55,541 nucleotides of DNA, taken from Natronospirillum sp. GTDB taxonomy: Bacteria; Pseudomonadota; Gammaproteobacteria; Pseudomonadales; Natronospirillaceae. The stretch is from contig NZ_JAIUMC010000012.1 of NCBI RefSeq assembly GCF_022565775.1, forward strand, positions 1 to 55,541, in the 5' to 3' direction. The position numbers and the translations under genes were made by a program. Numbering within the stretch: the stretch's first letter is position 1; every line of letters begins with the position of its first letter. Of this stretch, positions 16,445 to 24,502 are shown in pieces. Under the pieces are notes generated by a model. That model was not told the origin of the DNA and did no database searches. It saw only the letters and a program-made list of their open reading frames with translations.

Positions 16445-18259
16445 TCAGTATCCCTGGCTGCTCAGAATCCGGTCCGGCTCGCCGTCTTCCGATGGCTGAT
16501 AGGCCCACACCATGATGATGCGCGGCCCCTGGGTGGGCAATGCGAACGCCAGAGGATAGCTGCCATCACCTATGTGGCCCAAGAAGCTGCCGTTGTTCCA
16601 GCCATGATCAGGATGATAGCGCCGAACGATAATGTCCCTCTGGCTCAGGCTGCTGTGCTCGGTGTTCTGCCGGGAGACCAGTATCAGGGCCCCATCATCG
16701 CCCCAGCGTGCTTTCAGGCCTGTATTGCTGCCGTGTTGGTTGCGGCCGATGATGTCCGGTGACTGCCAGCCTTGCCCGGGCTCGTAACGTCTGGCGCGCA
16801 GCGTGGACGAACGGAAGCCTCCCGCCTGGGTCAGCAGCAGTGTTTCTCCCCCCGGCCCAAAGGTCAGGAGCGCATAGTTGTCGTGCTCATTGGACCCTGC
16901 CACCGTAACCTGTTCGGGCTGACCCCAGCCCATGTCGGGGTCACGCAAGGCAGACCACAGCACGGACTTGCCCAGATGCTCATCCCGTTCTTCCCAGACC
17001 AGGCCAGCCCTGCCGTCGTCCTCGAGCACGAGCGAGTGCATGTTGAAGGTTCCGACGCCACCCGACTCCCAGGTCAACATGCGACGGGCATCGGACCAGC
17101 CATCATCCTCCTGGTACTCCAGCAGCCACACTCCATGGTCCTCGTCGCCCCGTCGCTTGTGCCAGGTAAACAGAATACGACCCTGGTTGTTGGTTGTCAG
17201 ACGGATTGACTCCAGATCAGCCGCCGAATGCGGCAGGGGGACGGTATCGGTAGACCAGCCGGTGTCCGGATCAAAGATCATGTAGTACCACTGTCGCACG
17301 CCGTCTTCATCGTTCTGCCTGAAGTGTCCGATAAAGCGGCCATCGCCCAGCGGTTCCGTCAGCATGGCACCGAAGCGGGTGGTCGACTCTTCACGCGGGC
17401 CGTCTCCCGCATCACTCCAGCCCTCTTCCGCCGAGTAGTAGCGGTACCGTTGATTGTAAATAAAGCTCCGATCCGCATCCGGGTCCGGATTGTCGCGCCT
17501 GATATCCCAGACCAGCAGCGCATTGCCCGCGTCATCAACATTGAATCGGGGAACAGAATGCCGCTCATCGGCCAGCTCGCTGACAACGTCGGGCTCCGAC
17601 CAGCCAAGTACCGGATCATGATGCCGCAGATGAATGTCACTGGTCTCCTGGAACCGGGATTCTGTCCAGGCCATCATGCCGACACCATCGCGATTCAGTT
17701 CCACTCTGCTCGACACTGGATAGAAGTCGGACGGGTCCAGGTCGTCGGGGACAAAGGCCGGCGCCAGCAGCTCCGCTTCTGACCAGGCAATATCGCGGGT
17801 CCGGAACGTCCAGCGAAGATGGTCATCCAGTCCGTACCCGGCTTCCGATTTCAGATCCCGATGCACAACAGCGTCATAATCGGTCAGCAGTTGCAGTGTT
17901 TCATCCAGCACCAGCTTCAGCTCATGGCCATCGTCCTGCAGGCTGACATCACCATAGAGCCGGTCGCCGCTGTCCGTTTCAACCCAGAAAACCGTCTCCG
18001 TTATCGCACCCGCATCCAGAGCCTGATTGAATCGGGCAACAAGCGGCTCCCGAGCACCCAGACTCTGTCCGGCCTCGGGACTGGTCCACTCCAGAACCAG
18101 GTCATCCGTTCCGGTTTCATTGGGTTCAGGTTCGTTCTCGGCGGCATTGTCAGTGCTGTCATATCCGCTGCTGCCGCTGCTGCTGTCACTGTTGCAGCCA
18201 GCCAGCAACGTCAGACAGAGCAGACCAGCCAGAAGTGTTCGATGGGTTGTCCATTGCAT
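16445..18259 (-). CDS. Lipoprotein with Big_5 domain and beta-propeller-like repeats (copy 2)
   Basis: The 604-residue product starts at ATG 18259, preceded by GGAA; the open frame extends further upstream only through the neighbouring gene. It has a lipoprotein signal with lipobox LLAGC and then a serine/acid-rich linker. A bacterial Ig-like Big_5 domain (about 50-150) contains ARFNQALDAGAI and LRWTFRTRD. The rest shows about eight blades marked by a recurring G-W-S-type motif: LGWSEP, EGWSDA, TGWSTD, DGWSDA, MGWGQP, QGWQSP, HGWNNG. This suggests a secreted or outer-membrane-attached beta-propeller. It is a paralogue of the upstream gene, 22 bp away. No enzyme residues are recognised; the function is unknown. 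Confidence 0.8.
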   Translation of the reverse strand: MQWTTHRTLLAGLLCLTLLAGCNSDSSSGSSGYDSTDNAAENEPEPNETGTDDLVLEWTSPEAGQSLGAREPLVARFNQALDAGAITETVFWVETDSGDRLYGDVSLQDDGHELKLVLDETLQLLTDYDAVVHRDLKSEAGYGLDDHLRWTFRTRDIAWSEAELLAPAFVPDDLDPSDFYPVSSRVELNRDGVGMMAWTESRFQETSDIHLRHHDPVLGWSEPDVVSELADERHSVPRFNVDDAGNALLVWDIRRDNPDPDADRSFIYNQRYRYYSAEEGWSDAGDGPREESTTRFGAMLTEPLGDGRFIGHFRQNDEDGVRQWYYMIFDPDTGWSTDTVPLPHSAADLESIRLTTNNQGRILFTWHKRRGDEDHGVWLLEYQEDDGWSDARRMLTWESGGVGTFNMHSLVLEDDGRAGLVWEERDEHLGKSVLWSALRDPDMGWGQPEQVTVAGSNEHDNYALLTFGPGGETLLLTQAGGFRSSTLRARRYEPGQGWQSPDIIGRNQHGSNTGLKARWGDDGALILVSRQNTEHSSLSQRDIIVRRYHPDHGWNNGSFLGHIGDGSYPLAFALPTQGPRIIMVWAYQPSEDGEPDRILSSQGY

Positions 18260-18281
18260 GACGGGGTTCCTTGTCCTTGTC

Positions 18282-19985
18282 TCAATCAAACACTCGGGTT
18301 CTGATCCGAGCCTTGAGGTCATCGATGATTCCAAATTCCAGCAGGCCCGAATGACCCTGGGTGCCGGTAAAGTAATACAGGTCGGGGACCCTGGGGCTGG
18401 GGCCCGAAAGTTCGTACTCAAGCAGCTCCTCTTGCAGAGGCAGATTGAGGCTGTCGCTGTGCCGGGCCACCAGCACAGAGTGCGGGTTGTCGTTGTTCCA
18501 TGGGTCGTATCGCCATATGCCAATGGGCAGGCCATCGGCGCCCTGAACCCACTGCGCCAGTGCATAGTTGTTGTCACCATTGGGCAGGTGAATCGTGTCT
18601 CGGCGCACAAGCTCGCCCTGCTGGTCCGTTCTGGCGCGACTGCGATTGGAGTTCAGATAAAGATCACGATAGCCCTCGGGCGATACGAAAAATGCAACGG
18701 CATCCCGATCAAGCCGGCCGCTGACGCCTGAGTTGGAGCCAATCCAGAAGGGGGCCGCCAGCGGCTCCTGGCCTCTGAACCATTGCCCATCGGGGCGGCG
18801 ACCAAAGGGCGAGCCCTCATCCACGGACCACACCACCAGCCAGTCATCGCCTTCCGTAAAGGCGGCGACCAATTGCACATCCTCGGTGTCTTCCACTACA
18901 CGGACAGGGTCCTGCAGGCTGTTGTCATCCATCAGTACCGCCTGATAGACCTGCTTCAACGACGACACCGTCGTTTCCCAGACCAGAATCCGGGTCCCGC
19001 CATCGGTGAGCAGCAGTTCATAGGCATCGATCAAGCTGTCCTGACCGGTACCGAACTGAATGGGGTGCTCCCACTCTCCGTCTTCCAAAGCGGTAACATG
19101 GACCTGATCCTGGTACAGCCAGTGAACAACCGGGGCCCCATCGGGCCGGACAATAACGCGAGGCTCCTGAGCTCGCGAACCCAGCCCAAGGTGAACCGGC
19201 TCTTCCCAGCCGGTCTGGTAGTGGAAACTCGCCGCCTTGACCTGATGACTTCCGCCATGGCCTTCATGCCAGACCGCTATTGCCTGCTGGTCATTCAGCC
19301 AGGTCAGGGACAGCGCATCCGCGCGCATGATCCAGGGTGTACTGAGTGCCTGGGGATACCGCCAACCATCACCAGGCCGATAGTGGGAGGCCATCAGCGC
19401 CGATTGTTCGTCATCACGCTGAAACCAGCCGATCAGGACATCGCCCTGGGGACCGACACGGGTGACCAGATACGAAAAGTCGGTTGGCATGTCGATCAAC
19501 TGATAGGGACCCACCAGGGTTTCCCAGTCGTGCCAGTGGCCCTCACGGACCTTGAAGTCCGCCTGCTGCGGATTGTCCAGGGGCGCTCCGGATTCATCCT
19601 GTACCGAGTCCGACCAGGACAATTCATACTGAGCGCCAAGCGCCAGCGCCCGAGCGGGATGGAAATGTGCCTGCTTCTGGTCGGGCAGCCACTCAAGACT
19701 GCCTTCAACCGGGTTGCCGTTCTCGTCCTTCAGTTGAAAGGCACCTTCCAGCGTGAGCGGGTCTACAGCCTGATTGAACCGTGCGACCATCACCATACTG
19801 GGTACAATGTCGGCTTCACCGAGGGCGGGGGTCAGTTCGGTGATGGCAAAGGGCTCAGGCTGAGCATCCGTCTCCTTGTCTTCCGACCCACTGCTGTCCG
19901 ACGAGTCAGACCCACTGCTTCCTGAACAGGCGGTCAGTGCCAGGCACAAGCCCAGCGACACCACCCAACGCCACTGCTGTTGCAT
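18282..19985 (-). CDS. Lipoprotein with Big_5 domain and beta-propeller-like repeats (copy 1)
   Basis: The 567-residue product has a lipoprotein signal (lipobox LTAC), a Ser/Asp-rich linker and a Big_5 Ig-like domain (about 45-145) with VARFNQAVDPLTL and AQYELSWSDSV. It then has repeats with G-W or E-W blade motifs (DGWRYP, TGWEEP, GEWEHP). Domain order and many positions match the downstream copy, so the two arose by tandem duplication, but they have diverged widely. It is the first gene of the pair. A perfect CRP-type site lies about 195 bp upstream. Probable location is the outer membrane, facing either side. The function is unknown. Confidence 0.8.
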   Translation of the reverse strand: MQQQWRWVVSLGLCLALTACSGSSGSDSSDSSGSEDKETDAQPEPFAITELTPALGEADIVPSMVMVARFNQAVDPLTLEGAFQLKDENGNPVEGSLEWLPDQKQAHFHPARALALGAQYELSWSDSVQDESGAPLDNPQQADFKVREGHWHDWETLVGPYQLIDMPTDFSYLVTRVGPQGDVLIGWFQRDDEQSALMASHYRPGDGWRYPQALSTPWIMRADALSLTWLNDQQAIAVWHEGHGGSHQVKAASFHYQTGWEEPVHLGLGSRAQEPRVIVRPDGAPVVHWLYQDQVHVTALEDGEWEHPIQFGTGQDSLIDAYELLLTDGGTRILVWETTVSSLKQVYQAVLMDDNSLQDPVRVVEDTEDVQLVAAFTEGDDWLVVWSVDEGSPFGRRPDGQWFRGQEPLAAPFWIGSNSGVSGRLDRDAVAFFVSPEGYRDLYLNSNRSRARTDQQGELVRRDTIHLPNGDNNYALAQWVQGADGLPIGIWRYDPWNNDNPHSVLVARHSDSLNLPLQEELLEYELSGPSPRVPDLYYFTGTQGHSGLLEFGIIDDLKARIRTRVFD

Positions 19986-20172
19986 CAGTATTTCATCCTT
20001 GTTCAGTATCCGCGACGGAGCGAATGCCAGCCGACTCCCTGCTGCCGCGTGCCGGTCTGCCCAGCGAAAATGTAATCGATTTCAAAGAGGATGAAAGGTA
20101 AGGAATGTCCAGTGGATGGTCAACACTAAAGAGCCATCTCTGATGCCTTTTATGGCGAATTCAGTGCTGTTA

Positions 20173-20188
20173 TGTGACCCCTGTCACA
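20173..20188. promoter_or_regulatory. CRP/Vfr-type binding site
   Basis: The sequence reads TGTGA-CCCCTG-TCACA, a perfect match to both half-sites of the CRP consensus with the correct 6-bp spacer. It lies between the YHS remnant and the tandem lipoprotein genes. A minus-strand CATAAA at 20149-20154 would put the site near -39 of a promoter for the lipoproteins, close to the class II activation position. Confidence 0.7.
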
Positions 20189-20201
20189 GTTCGATAGAAC
20201 C

Positions 20202-20450
20202 TTAGTCCTGACTCAGATCGACCCATTGCCGGTCTGCGCGCTGGATAAAGTCGGATCGGTCAGCCTGCCATCGGGTCTGAATACTCGGACTGAAGTTGAG
20301 ATACAGCCTGCCCTCCACGATATCGAAGGCTTCCGGGTCATACCCGCGAATAGCCACATTGCTGAACAGACCGGTATAGATGGGGCCCGCCGCATAGCTG
20401 AAGGATGAGAGGCCCAGCAGAGCCAGCGCCAGCTTGAGACGATTGAACAT
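20202..20450 (-). pseudogene. YHS-domain-family protein lacking its core (internal in-frame deletion)
   Basis: The 82-residue product has a signal peptide (MFNRLKLALALLGLSSFSYA), then GPIYTGLFSNVAIRGYDP, the usual start of periplasmic YHS proteins. It passes directly into EAFDIVEGRLYLNF...WQADRSDFIQRADRQW, the usual end. The roughly 55-60 residues normally between (the Y-F-x-G...W-x-F...PQYGGYCA core) are missing, and the frame is kept. The joint falls on a D-P that occurs at both borders in full-length relatives. GGAG upstream supports ATG 20450 over ATG 20459. It may be a decayed gene or a shortened protein still made; the intact signal and frame leave both open. Confidence 0.7.
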
Positions 20451-20563
20451 GGTGACCATTGCTCCGTATAGTGTCTACTGGTCCATTCAGACTGTTCACC
20501 AAGCGCAAAGTTCCAGCCTGAAGCATGATCCAATAGGCACCGTCACAGCAGCAGGAGTAGCCC

Positions 20564-21151
20564 ATGAACCACTGGATTTTCGGCTATGGCAGCTTGATCT
20601 GCCCCGACAGCCGCGCCCGAACCGGCCTGACAGGTGCCGCCCTGCCAGTTGTCGTCAAGGGGTTCGAGCGCCATTGGTCGGTGGCTGTCAATTATGCGGA
20701 GCTCACGGTGTTGGGCATCCGCACGGCCGCACCGGAAGCCGAGGTGGGCGGCGTTCTTTTCGCCCTGGATGATGATGCCTTCAGTCACTTTGATGCGCGG
20801 GAAGTGGAGTACGAGCGGGTGCAACTGTCGGCGGATCAGGTCAGGCCGCTGGCTTCGGAGAGACCACTGCCGAACGGAGACATCTGGGTTTATATACCAC
20901 CGGCCAGACACAGCCCGCACCCCATTGCCCAGAGCTACCTGGATGTGGCGCTGCGCGGCTGTCTGACCATCAGCGAGGCCTTTGCGGAACATTTTCTGCA
21001 ACATACCCACAGTTGGAAACCCAGGCTGAATGACCGCAACCAGCCGCTCTACCCCAGACCGCTGAAACCGGAACACCAGACCGTTCTGCCGGACATCGAC
21101 CACCTGCTGGCCCGCTACCCGGTGTCATCATCTATACTGGCAGACAGCTAA
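20564..21151 (+). CDS. Gamma-glutamylcyclotransferase-like protein
   Basis: The 195-residue protein begins MNHWIFGYGSLICPDSRART, the FGYGSL substrate loop of the gamma-glutamylcyclotransferase/AIG2 fold. The acid expected in catalysis lies in FDAREVEYERVQL, matching the usual F-D-x-x-E. The family turns gamma-glutamyl peptides or amines into 5-oxoproline plus the free amine; the exact substrate is not indicated. It faces away from the YHS remnant and is followed by apt 37 bp later on the same strand. A GGAG ribosome site precedes the ATG. Confidence 0.82.
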   Translation: MNHWIFGYGSLICPDSRARTGLTGAALPVVVKGFERHWSVAVNYAELTVLGIRTAAPEAEVGGVLFALDDDAFSHFDAREVEYERVQLSADQVRPLASERPLPNGDIWVYIPPARHSPHPIAQSYLDVALRGCLTISEAFAEHFLQHTHSWKPRLNDRNQPLYPRPLKPEHQTVLPDIDHLLARYPVSSSILADS

Positions 21152-21188
21152 TCGACCAGCCCAAGTGGCAAAAGATAGGAAGTGCATC

Positions 21189-21731
21189 ATGCGAGAAGAC
21201 GCCATTTTTCTGCATCAGTTTATCGATTCCTACCCGGACTGGCCCGTCGAAGGCACCACCTTCCGTGACCTGACTCGGCTGTACCAGTCCGCGTCGGCGC
21301 TGCACCGCGTCGTCTCGACCCTGAAGGGCCGGTATATCGAAGCCGGATTGACCCATATTGCCGCCATAGAGGCGCGTGGGTTTATCGTCGGCGGCATGCT
21401 AGCAGCCAGCCTCAACCTGCCGCTGATACTGATCCGCAAGGGTGACAAACTGGCTGGCAGCCCGCTGCAGCAGCAGGTCGAGATGTCCTACGGCACGCGG
21501 CAGATGCAGTTGCGGCGCGATGCCTGCAGCAAGGGCTCGAAGGTGGTCATTTTCGATGATCTGGTAGCGACCGGCGGCTCGGTCATTGGCGCCAGCACGC
21601 TGCTGAAGGAACTGGGAGCAGAGATTCATGAAATCGCCACCGTCGCCGAGATCCCGGACGAGGGGTGTCGCGGTCTGATTGGCAGTTCGAATATCAGCCT
21701 GTTTTCGTTGGTGGCTTTCGAAAATCGTTAA
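21189..21731 (+). CDS. apt: Adenine phosphoribosyltransferase
   Basis: The 180-residue enzyme makes AMP from adenine and PRPP in purine salvage. The PRPP-binding motif VVIFDDLVATGGS is intact. The flexible loop follows KGDKLAGSPLQQQVEMSYGT, and the N-terminal FIDSYPDWPVEGTTFRDLT is typical of Apt. I start at ATG 21189 because AGGAA precedes it at the right distance; an earlier ATG at 21165 would add eight atypical residues. The neighbours are the cyclotransferase-like gene and ttcA, all on the plus strand. Confidence 0.93.
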   Translation: MREDAIFLHQFIDSYPDWPVEGTTFRDLTRLYQSASALHRVVSTLKGRYIEAGLTHIAAIEARGFIVGGMLAASLNLPLILIRKGDKLAGSPLQQQVEMSYGTRQMQLRRDACSKGSKVVIFDDLVATGGSVIGASTLLKELGAEIHEIATVAEIPDEGCRGLIGSSNISLFSLVAFENR

Positions 21732-21808
21732 GGGGCTCAACTTGACTGCCAACCCCCTCAAGTGCTAGAACGCAGCGCCATAAACCGCCATGCACAGTGG
21801 ACCCTTCG

Positions 21809-22711
21809 ATGACGACCCTGACTGACGCGCCCGCCGCCACAGCGGAGAAAAAAGCCCGCACCGAGTTCAACAAACTGCAGAAACGCCTGCGGCGGGAAGC
21901 CGGGCGCGCCATCGAAGACTATCGCATGATAGAAGACGGCGACCGCATCATGGTGTGCCTGTCGGGCGGCAAGGACTCCTACACCATGCTGGAGATTCTG
22001 CGCAGCCTGCAAAAGAGCGCGCCGATCAGCTTCGAGCTGGTGGCGGTCAACCTGGACCAGAAGCAACCGGGTTTCCCGGAACATATCCTGCCCGAGTATC
22101 TGCAGCATCAGGGGGTGCCCTATCACATCCTCGAGCGCGATACCTATTCCATCGTCAAGGAGGTGGTGCCCGAGGGCAAAACCACCTGCGGCATTTGTTC
22201 TCGCCTGCGTCGCGGTACACTCTATGCCTTTGCCGACCGTATCGGCTGCAACAAGGTGGCGCTGGGTCATCATCGGGACGATATTCTGGAAACCTTTTTC
22301 CTCAATCTGTTTTTTGGTGGCAAGCTGAAGGCCATGCCCCCCAAGCTGCTGGCCGACAGTGGCACCAATGTACTGATCCGCCCTCTGGCCTATTGTCGTG
22401 AAGCGGATATTCAGGCGTTCGCCGATCACCACCAGTTCCCGATCATTCCGTGCAACCTGTGCGGTTCGCAGGAGAACCTGCAGCGCCAGACCATCAAACA
22501 GATGCTGCAGCAATGGGATCGGGACCATCCCGGTCGCTCGGAAATCATGTTCCGGGCCCTGCAGAATGTGGCGCCTTCACAGCTCGCAGACGGCAACCTG
22601 TTCGACTTCCAAAGCCTGCAGGCCGCTGCCATTCCGCTGACCCCGGCAGGCGAAGACAGTGACATGAGCCCGATGGCGAACACCCGTGTCAACACCTGGA
22701 CGCCCCAATAG
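21809..22711 (+). CDS. ttcA: tRNA 2-thiocytidine(32) synthetase TtcA
   Basis: The 300-residue protein has the PP-loop ATP-binding motif [15 protein letters not shown] near residue 45. The TtcA-specific cysteine pair is [13 protein letters not shown], with further cysteines in [11 protein letters not shown]; these bind an iron-sulfur cluster. It thiolates C32 of certain tRNAs in the cytoplasm. [28 protein letters not shown] is nearly invariant in the family. A GTG at 21797 could add four residues. It sits just upstream of the fnr-type gene, an order seen in other gammaproteobacteria. Confidence 0.95.
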   Translation: MTTLTDAPAATAEKKARTEFNKLQKRLRREAGRAIEDYRMIEDGDRIMVCLSGGKDSYTMLEILRSLQKSAPISFELVAVNLDQKQPGFPEHILPEYLQHQGVPYHILERDTYSIVKEVVPEGKTTCGICSRLRRGTLYAFADRIGCNKVALGHHRDDILETFFLNLFFGGKLKAMPPKLLADSGTNVLIRPLAYCREADIQAFADHHQFPIIPCNLCGSQENLQRQTIKQMLQQWDRDHPGRSEIMFRALQNVAPSQLADGNLFDFQSLQAAAIPLTPAGEDSDMSPMANTRVNTWTPQ

Positions 22712-22813
22712 AGAGCTATTGAATGTCTCGGGTAAATTTCAAGCCCGTACCACTTTTCGGGTGACAGTTCTCCAAATTGGTCTATGCTGAACTGAGCACT
22801 TCACATGGTTTTA

Positions 22814-22827
22814 TTGACCCTGGTCAA
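22814..22827. promoter_or_regulatory. FNR/Anr box upstream of fnr
   Basis: TTGAC-CCTG-GTCAA is a perfect palindrome of the FNR form TTGAY-N4-RTCAA. Its centre is about 30 bp before TATAGT (22848-22853), a candidate -10, which puts the box close to -40 of the fnr promoter. Autoregulation by the downstream protein is the simplest reading. Confidence 0.75.
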
Positions 22828-22899
22828 TGGCTGTCATGTAATATTAGTATAGTCTTCTATACCCGTGACTAACGTTCAGTGGAATCATGGAGCCCGCCA

Positions 22900-23667
22900 A
22901 TGAACCAGCACATGCGACACAACACTGCCTGCAAGACCTGCTCACTCAGCCCTTTGTGTCTGCCGGTTTCTTTGTCGTTTTCTGAAATGGATCGGCTGGA
23001 CGACATCATTGAGCGCGGGCGGCCGATTGAAAAAGGCCAGTACCTGTTCCGACAGGGCGACCCGATGGAGTCTGTATTCGCAATACGCACGGGTACCATC
23101 AAGAGCTTCGCCCTGACCCGCGCCGGCGAAGAGCAGATTACCGGATTCCACCTTCCCAGTGAGATTCTCGGCCTGTCGAGCTTCGGCACCCAGCATCACC
23201 AGGTATCGGCCCGTGCCCTCGAAACCACCAATGTCTGTGAGATTCCACTTGAGCACCTGGAACGCTTGAGCAGTCAACTGCCGGAATTGGGCCGTCAGGT
23301 CATGCGCGTGATGGGCCGGGAAATCCGGGAAGATCAACAGATGATGTTGCTGCTCAGCAAAAAATCAGCTGAAGAGCGTCTTGCTTCTTTTCTGCTTAGT
23401 CTGGCACAGCGCTTCAAGCGCCGCGGCTATTCCGAGCACAACTTTCGCCTGACCATGTCGCGGTCTGATATGGCCAACTATCTCGGCCTGGCCGTCGAGA
23501 CCGTGAGCCGAGTATTCACCCGGCTGCAGAAGTCGGGAATCATCGCCGACACAGGCAGCGCCCGGGAAGTCCACATCGCCGACCAGAAAAGGCTGTGTGA
23601 CATGGCGTCATTGAGTGAGGGCGAGCGGGTGGAGCTGGGTCTGATCGAAACGACCACGACCCACTGA
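22900..23667 (+). CDS. fnr: FNR/Anr-type oxygen-sensing transcription regulator
   Basis: The 255-residue CRP/FNR-family protein has the N-terminal cluster ligands in CKTCSLSPLC (C-x2-C-x5-C) and the fourth cysteine in ALETTNVCEIPLEHL. These hold a 4Fe-4S cluster that dimerises the protein only without oxygen. The effector beta-roll is followed by a long dimer helix. The DNA-reading helix is LAVETVSRVFTRLQKSG, with the FNR-type E-x-x-S-R. The ATG at 22900 has GGAG 7 bp upstream; a GTG at 22879 is less likely. It controls the switch to low-oxygen metabolism. It ends 1 bp before the convergent nudC. Confidence 0.93.
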   Translation: MNQHMRHNTACKTCSLSPLCLPVSLSFSEMDRLDDIIERGRPIEKGQYLFRQGDPMESVFAIRTGTIKSFALTRAGEEQITGFHLPSEILGLSSFGTQHHQVSARALETTNVCEIPLEHLERLSSQLPELGRQVMRVMGREIREDQQMMLLLSKKSAEERLASFLLSLAQRFKRRGYSEHNFRLTMSRSDMANYLGLAVETVSRVFTRLQKSGIIADTGSAREVHIADQKRLCDMASLSEGERVELGLIETTTTH

Positions 23668-23668
23668 C

Positions 23669-24502
23669 TCAGCCTCGGCGTTCCTTCACATACTGGCTAA
23701 TCAGCCAACCGCTGATGGAATGCACCGGGGGGTGACTGGGCAGGGCGTCGATCGGAAACCAACTGGCCCGGGCGATTTCGCTCGGATCAAGGCAAATGTC
23801 ACCTGATTCATACTCGGCAATAAAGCCCAGCATCAACTGGTGCGGAAAGGGCCAGGTCTGACTGTTCATGTAACGCAGCCGCCCCAGCGTGACACCCACT
23901 TCCTCGGCCACCTCTCGATGTACTGCCTGTTCTGCCGACTCACCCGGCTCCATGAACCCGGCCAGAGTGCTGTACCAGCCGCTGGTCCTGTGGCGTGTGC
24001 CCTGGGCCAATAGAACCTCGTCACCGCGCACCACCAGGACGATGATGCAGGGATTGATGCGTGGGTAGAAACGCAGCTCGCACGGTTCGCAAAAACGAAA
24101 ATGTTCACCTCGACCAGCCTCGGTGGGCCTGCCGCACTGCCCGCAATAGCGATGCTGACGACGCCAGGTCATCATCTGAACCGCGCGACTGGCCACAGCA
24201 AAGGCCGACTCGGACTGCGCCAGCACCTCGCGCAGACCAACCCTGTGGCAGTTGGCTGGCAAGCTGTGAGCTGCCGGCCATTCAAGTGCATACCAATCCC
24301 GGCCGGAGATTTTTCCCAACGCTATCGGGGCACCACCCTTGAGCAGACCGGCCGGAAGATCGGTTTGATCCAGGGTCTCCCAAATCCCCGGCTGAACGGA
24401 CAACAGCTCACCCTCATGAACAAGCACCAAACGGGCGGCGGGCGGCGGAATTTCCGGGCCAGGCGTCAGGTCCCAGCCCTGGCCAGCCAAATCATACAGC
24501 AT
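23669..24502 (-). CDS. nudC: NADH pyrophosphatase / NAD-capped RNA decapping hydrolase NudC
   Basis: The 277-residue protein has the zinc ribbon YCGQCGRPT...FCEPCE (four cysteines). The Nudix box GFMEPGESAEQAVHREVAEEVG and the NudC signature SQTWPFPHQLMLGF follow it. The family hydrolyses NADH and NAD+ and removes NAD caps from RNA. The start overlaps the end of the patZ-like gene by 11 bp, so the two are coupled on the minus strand. The cap-binding segment reads SQTWPFP rather than SQPWPFP, a mild change. Confidence 0.93.
   Translation of the reverse strand: MLYDLAGQGWDLTPGPEIPPPAARLVLVHEGELLSVQPGIWETLDQTDLPAGLLKGGAPIALGKISGRDWYALEWPAAHSLPANCHRVGLREVLAQSESAFAVASRAVQMMTWRRQHRYCGQCGRPTEAGRGEHFRFCEPCELRFYPRINPCIIVLVVRGDEVLLAQGTRHRTSGWYSTLAGFMEPGESAEQAVHREVAEEVGVTLGRLRYMNSQTWPFPHQLMLGFIAEYESGDICLDPSEIARASWFPIDALPSHPPVHSISGWLISQYVKERRG

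Noticed and set aside
18260-18610. N-terminal extension of the copy 2 lipoprotein into the upstream gene
   Set aside because: It would place about 117 atypical residues before a clear lipoprotein signal and overlap copy 1 out of frame; ATG 18259 has a ribosome site.
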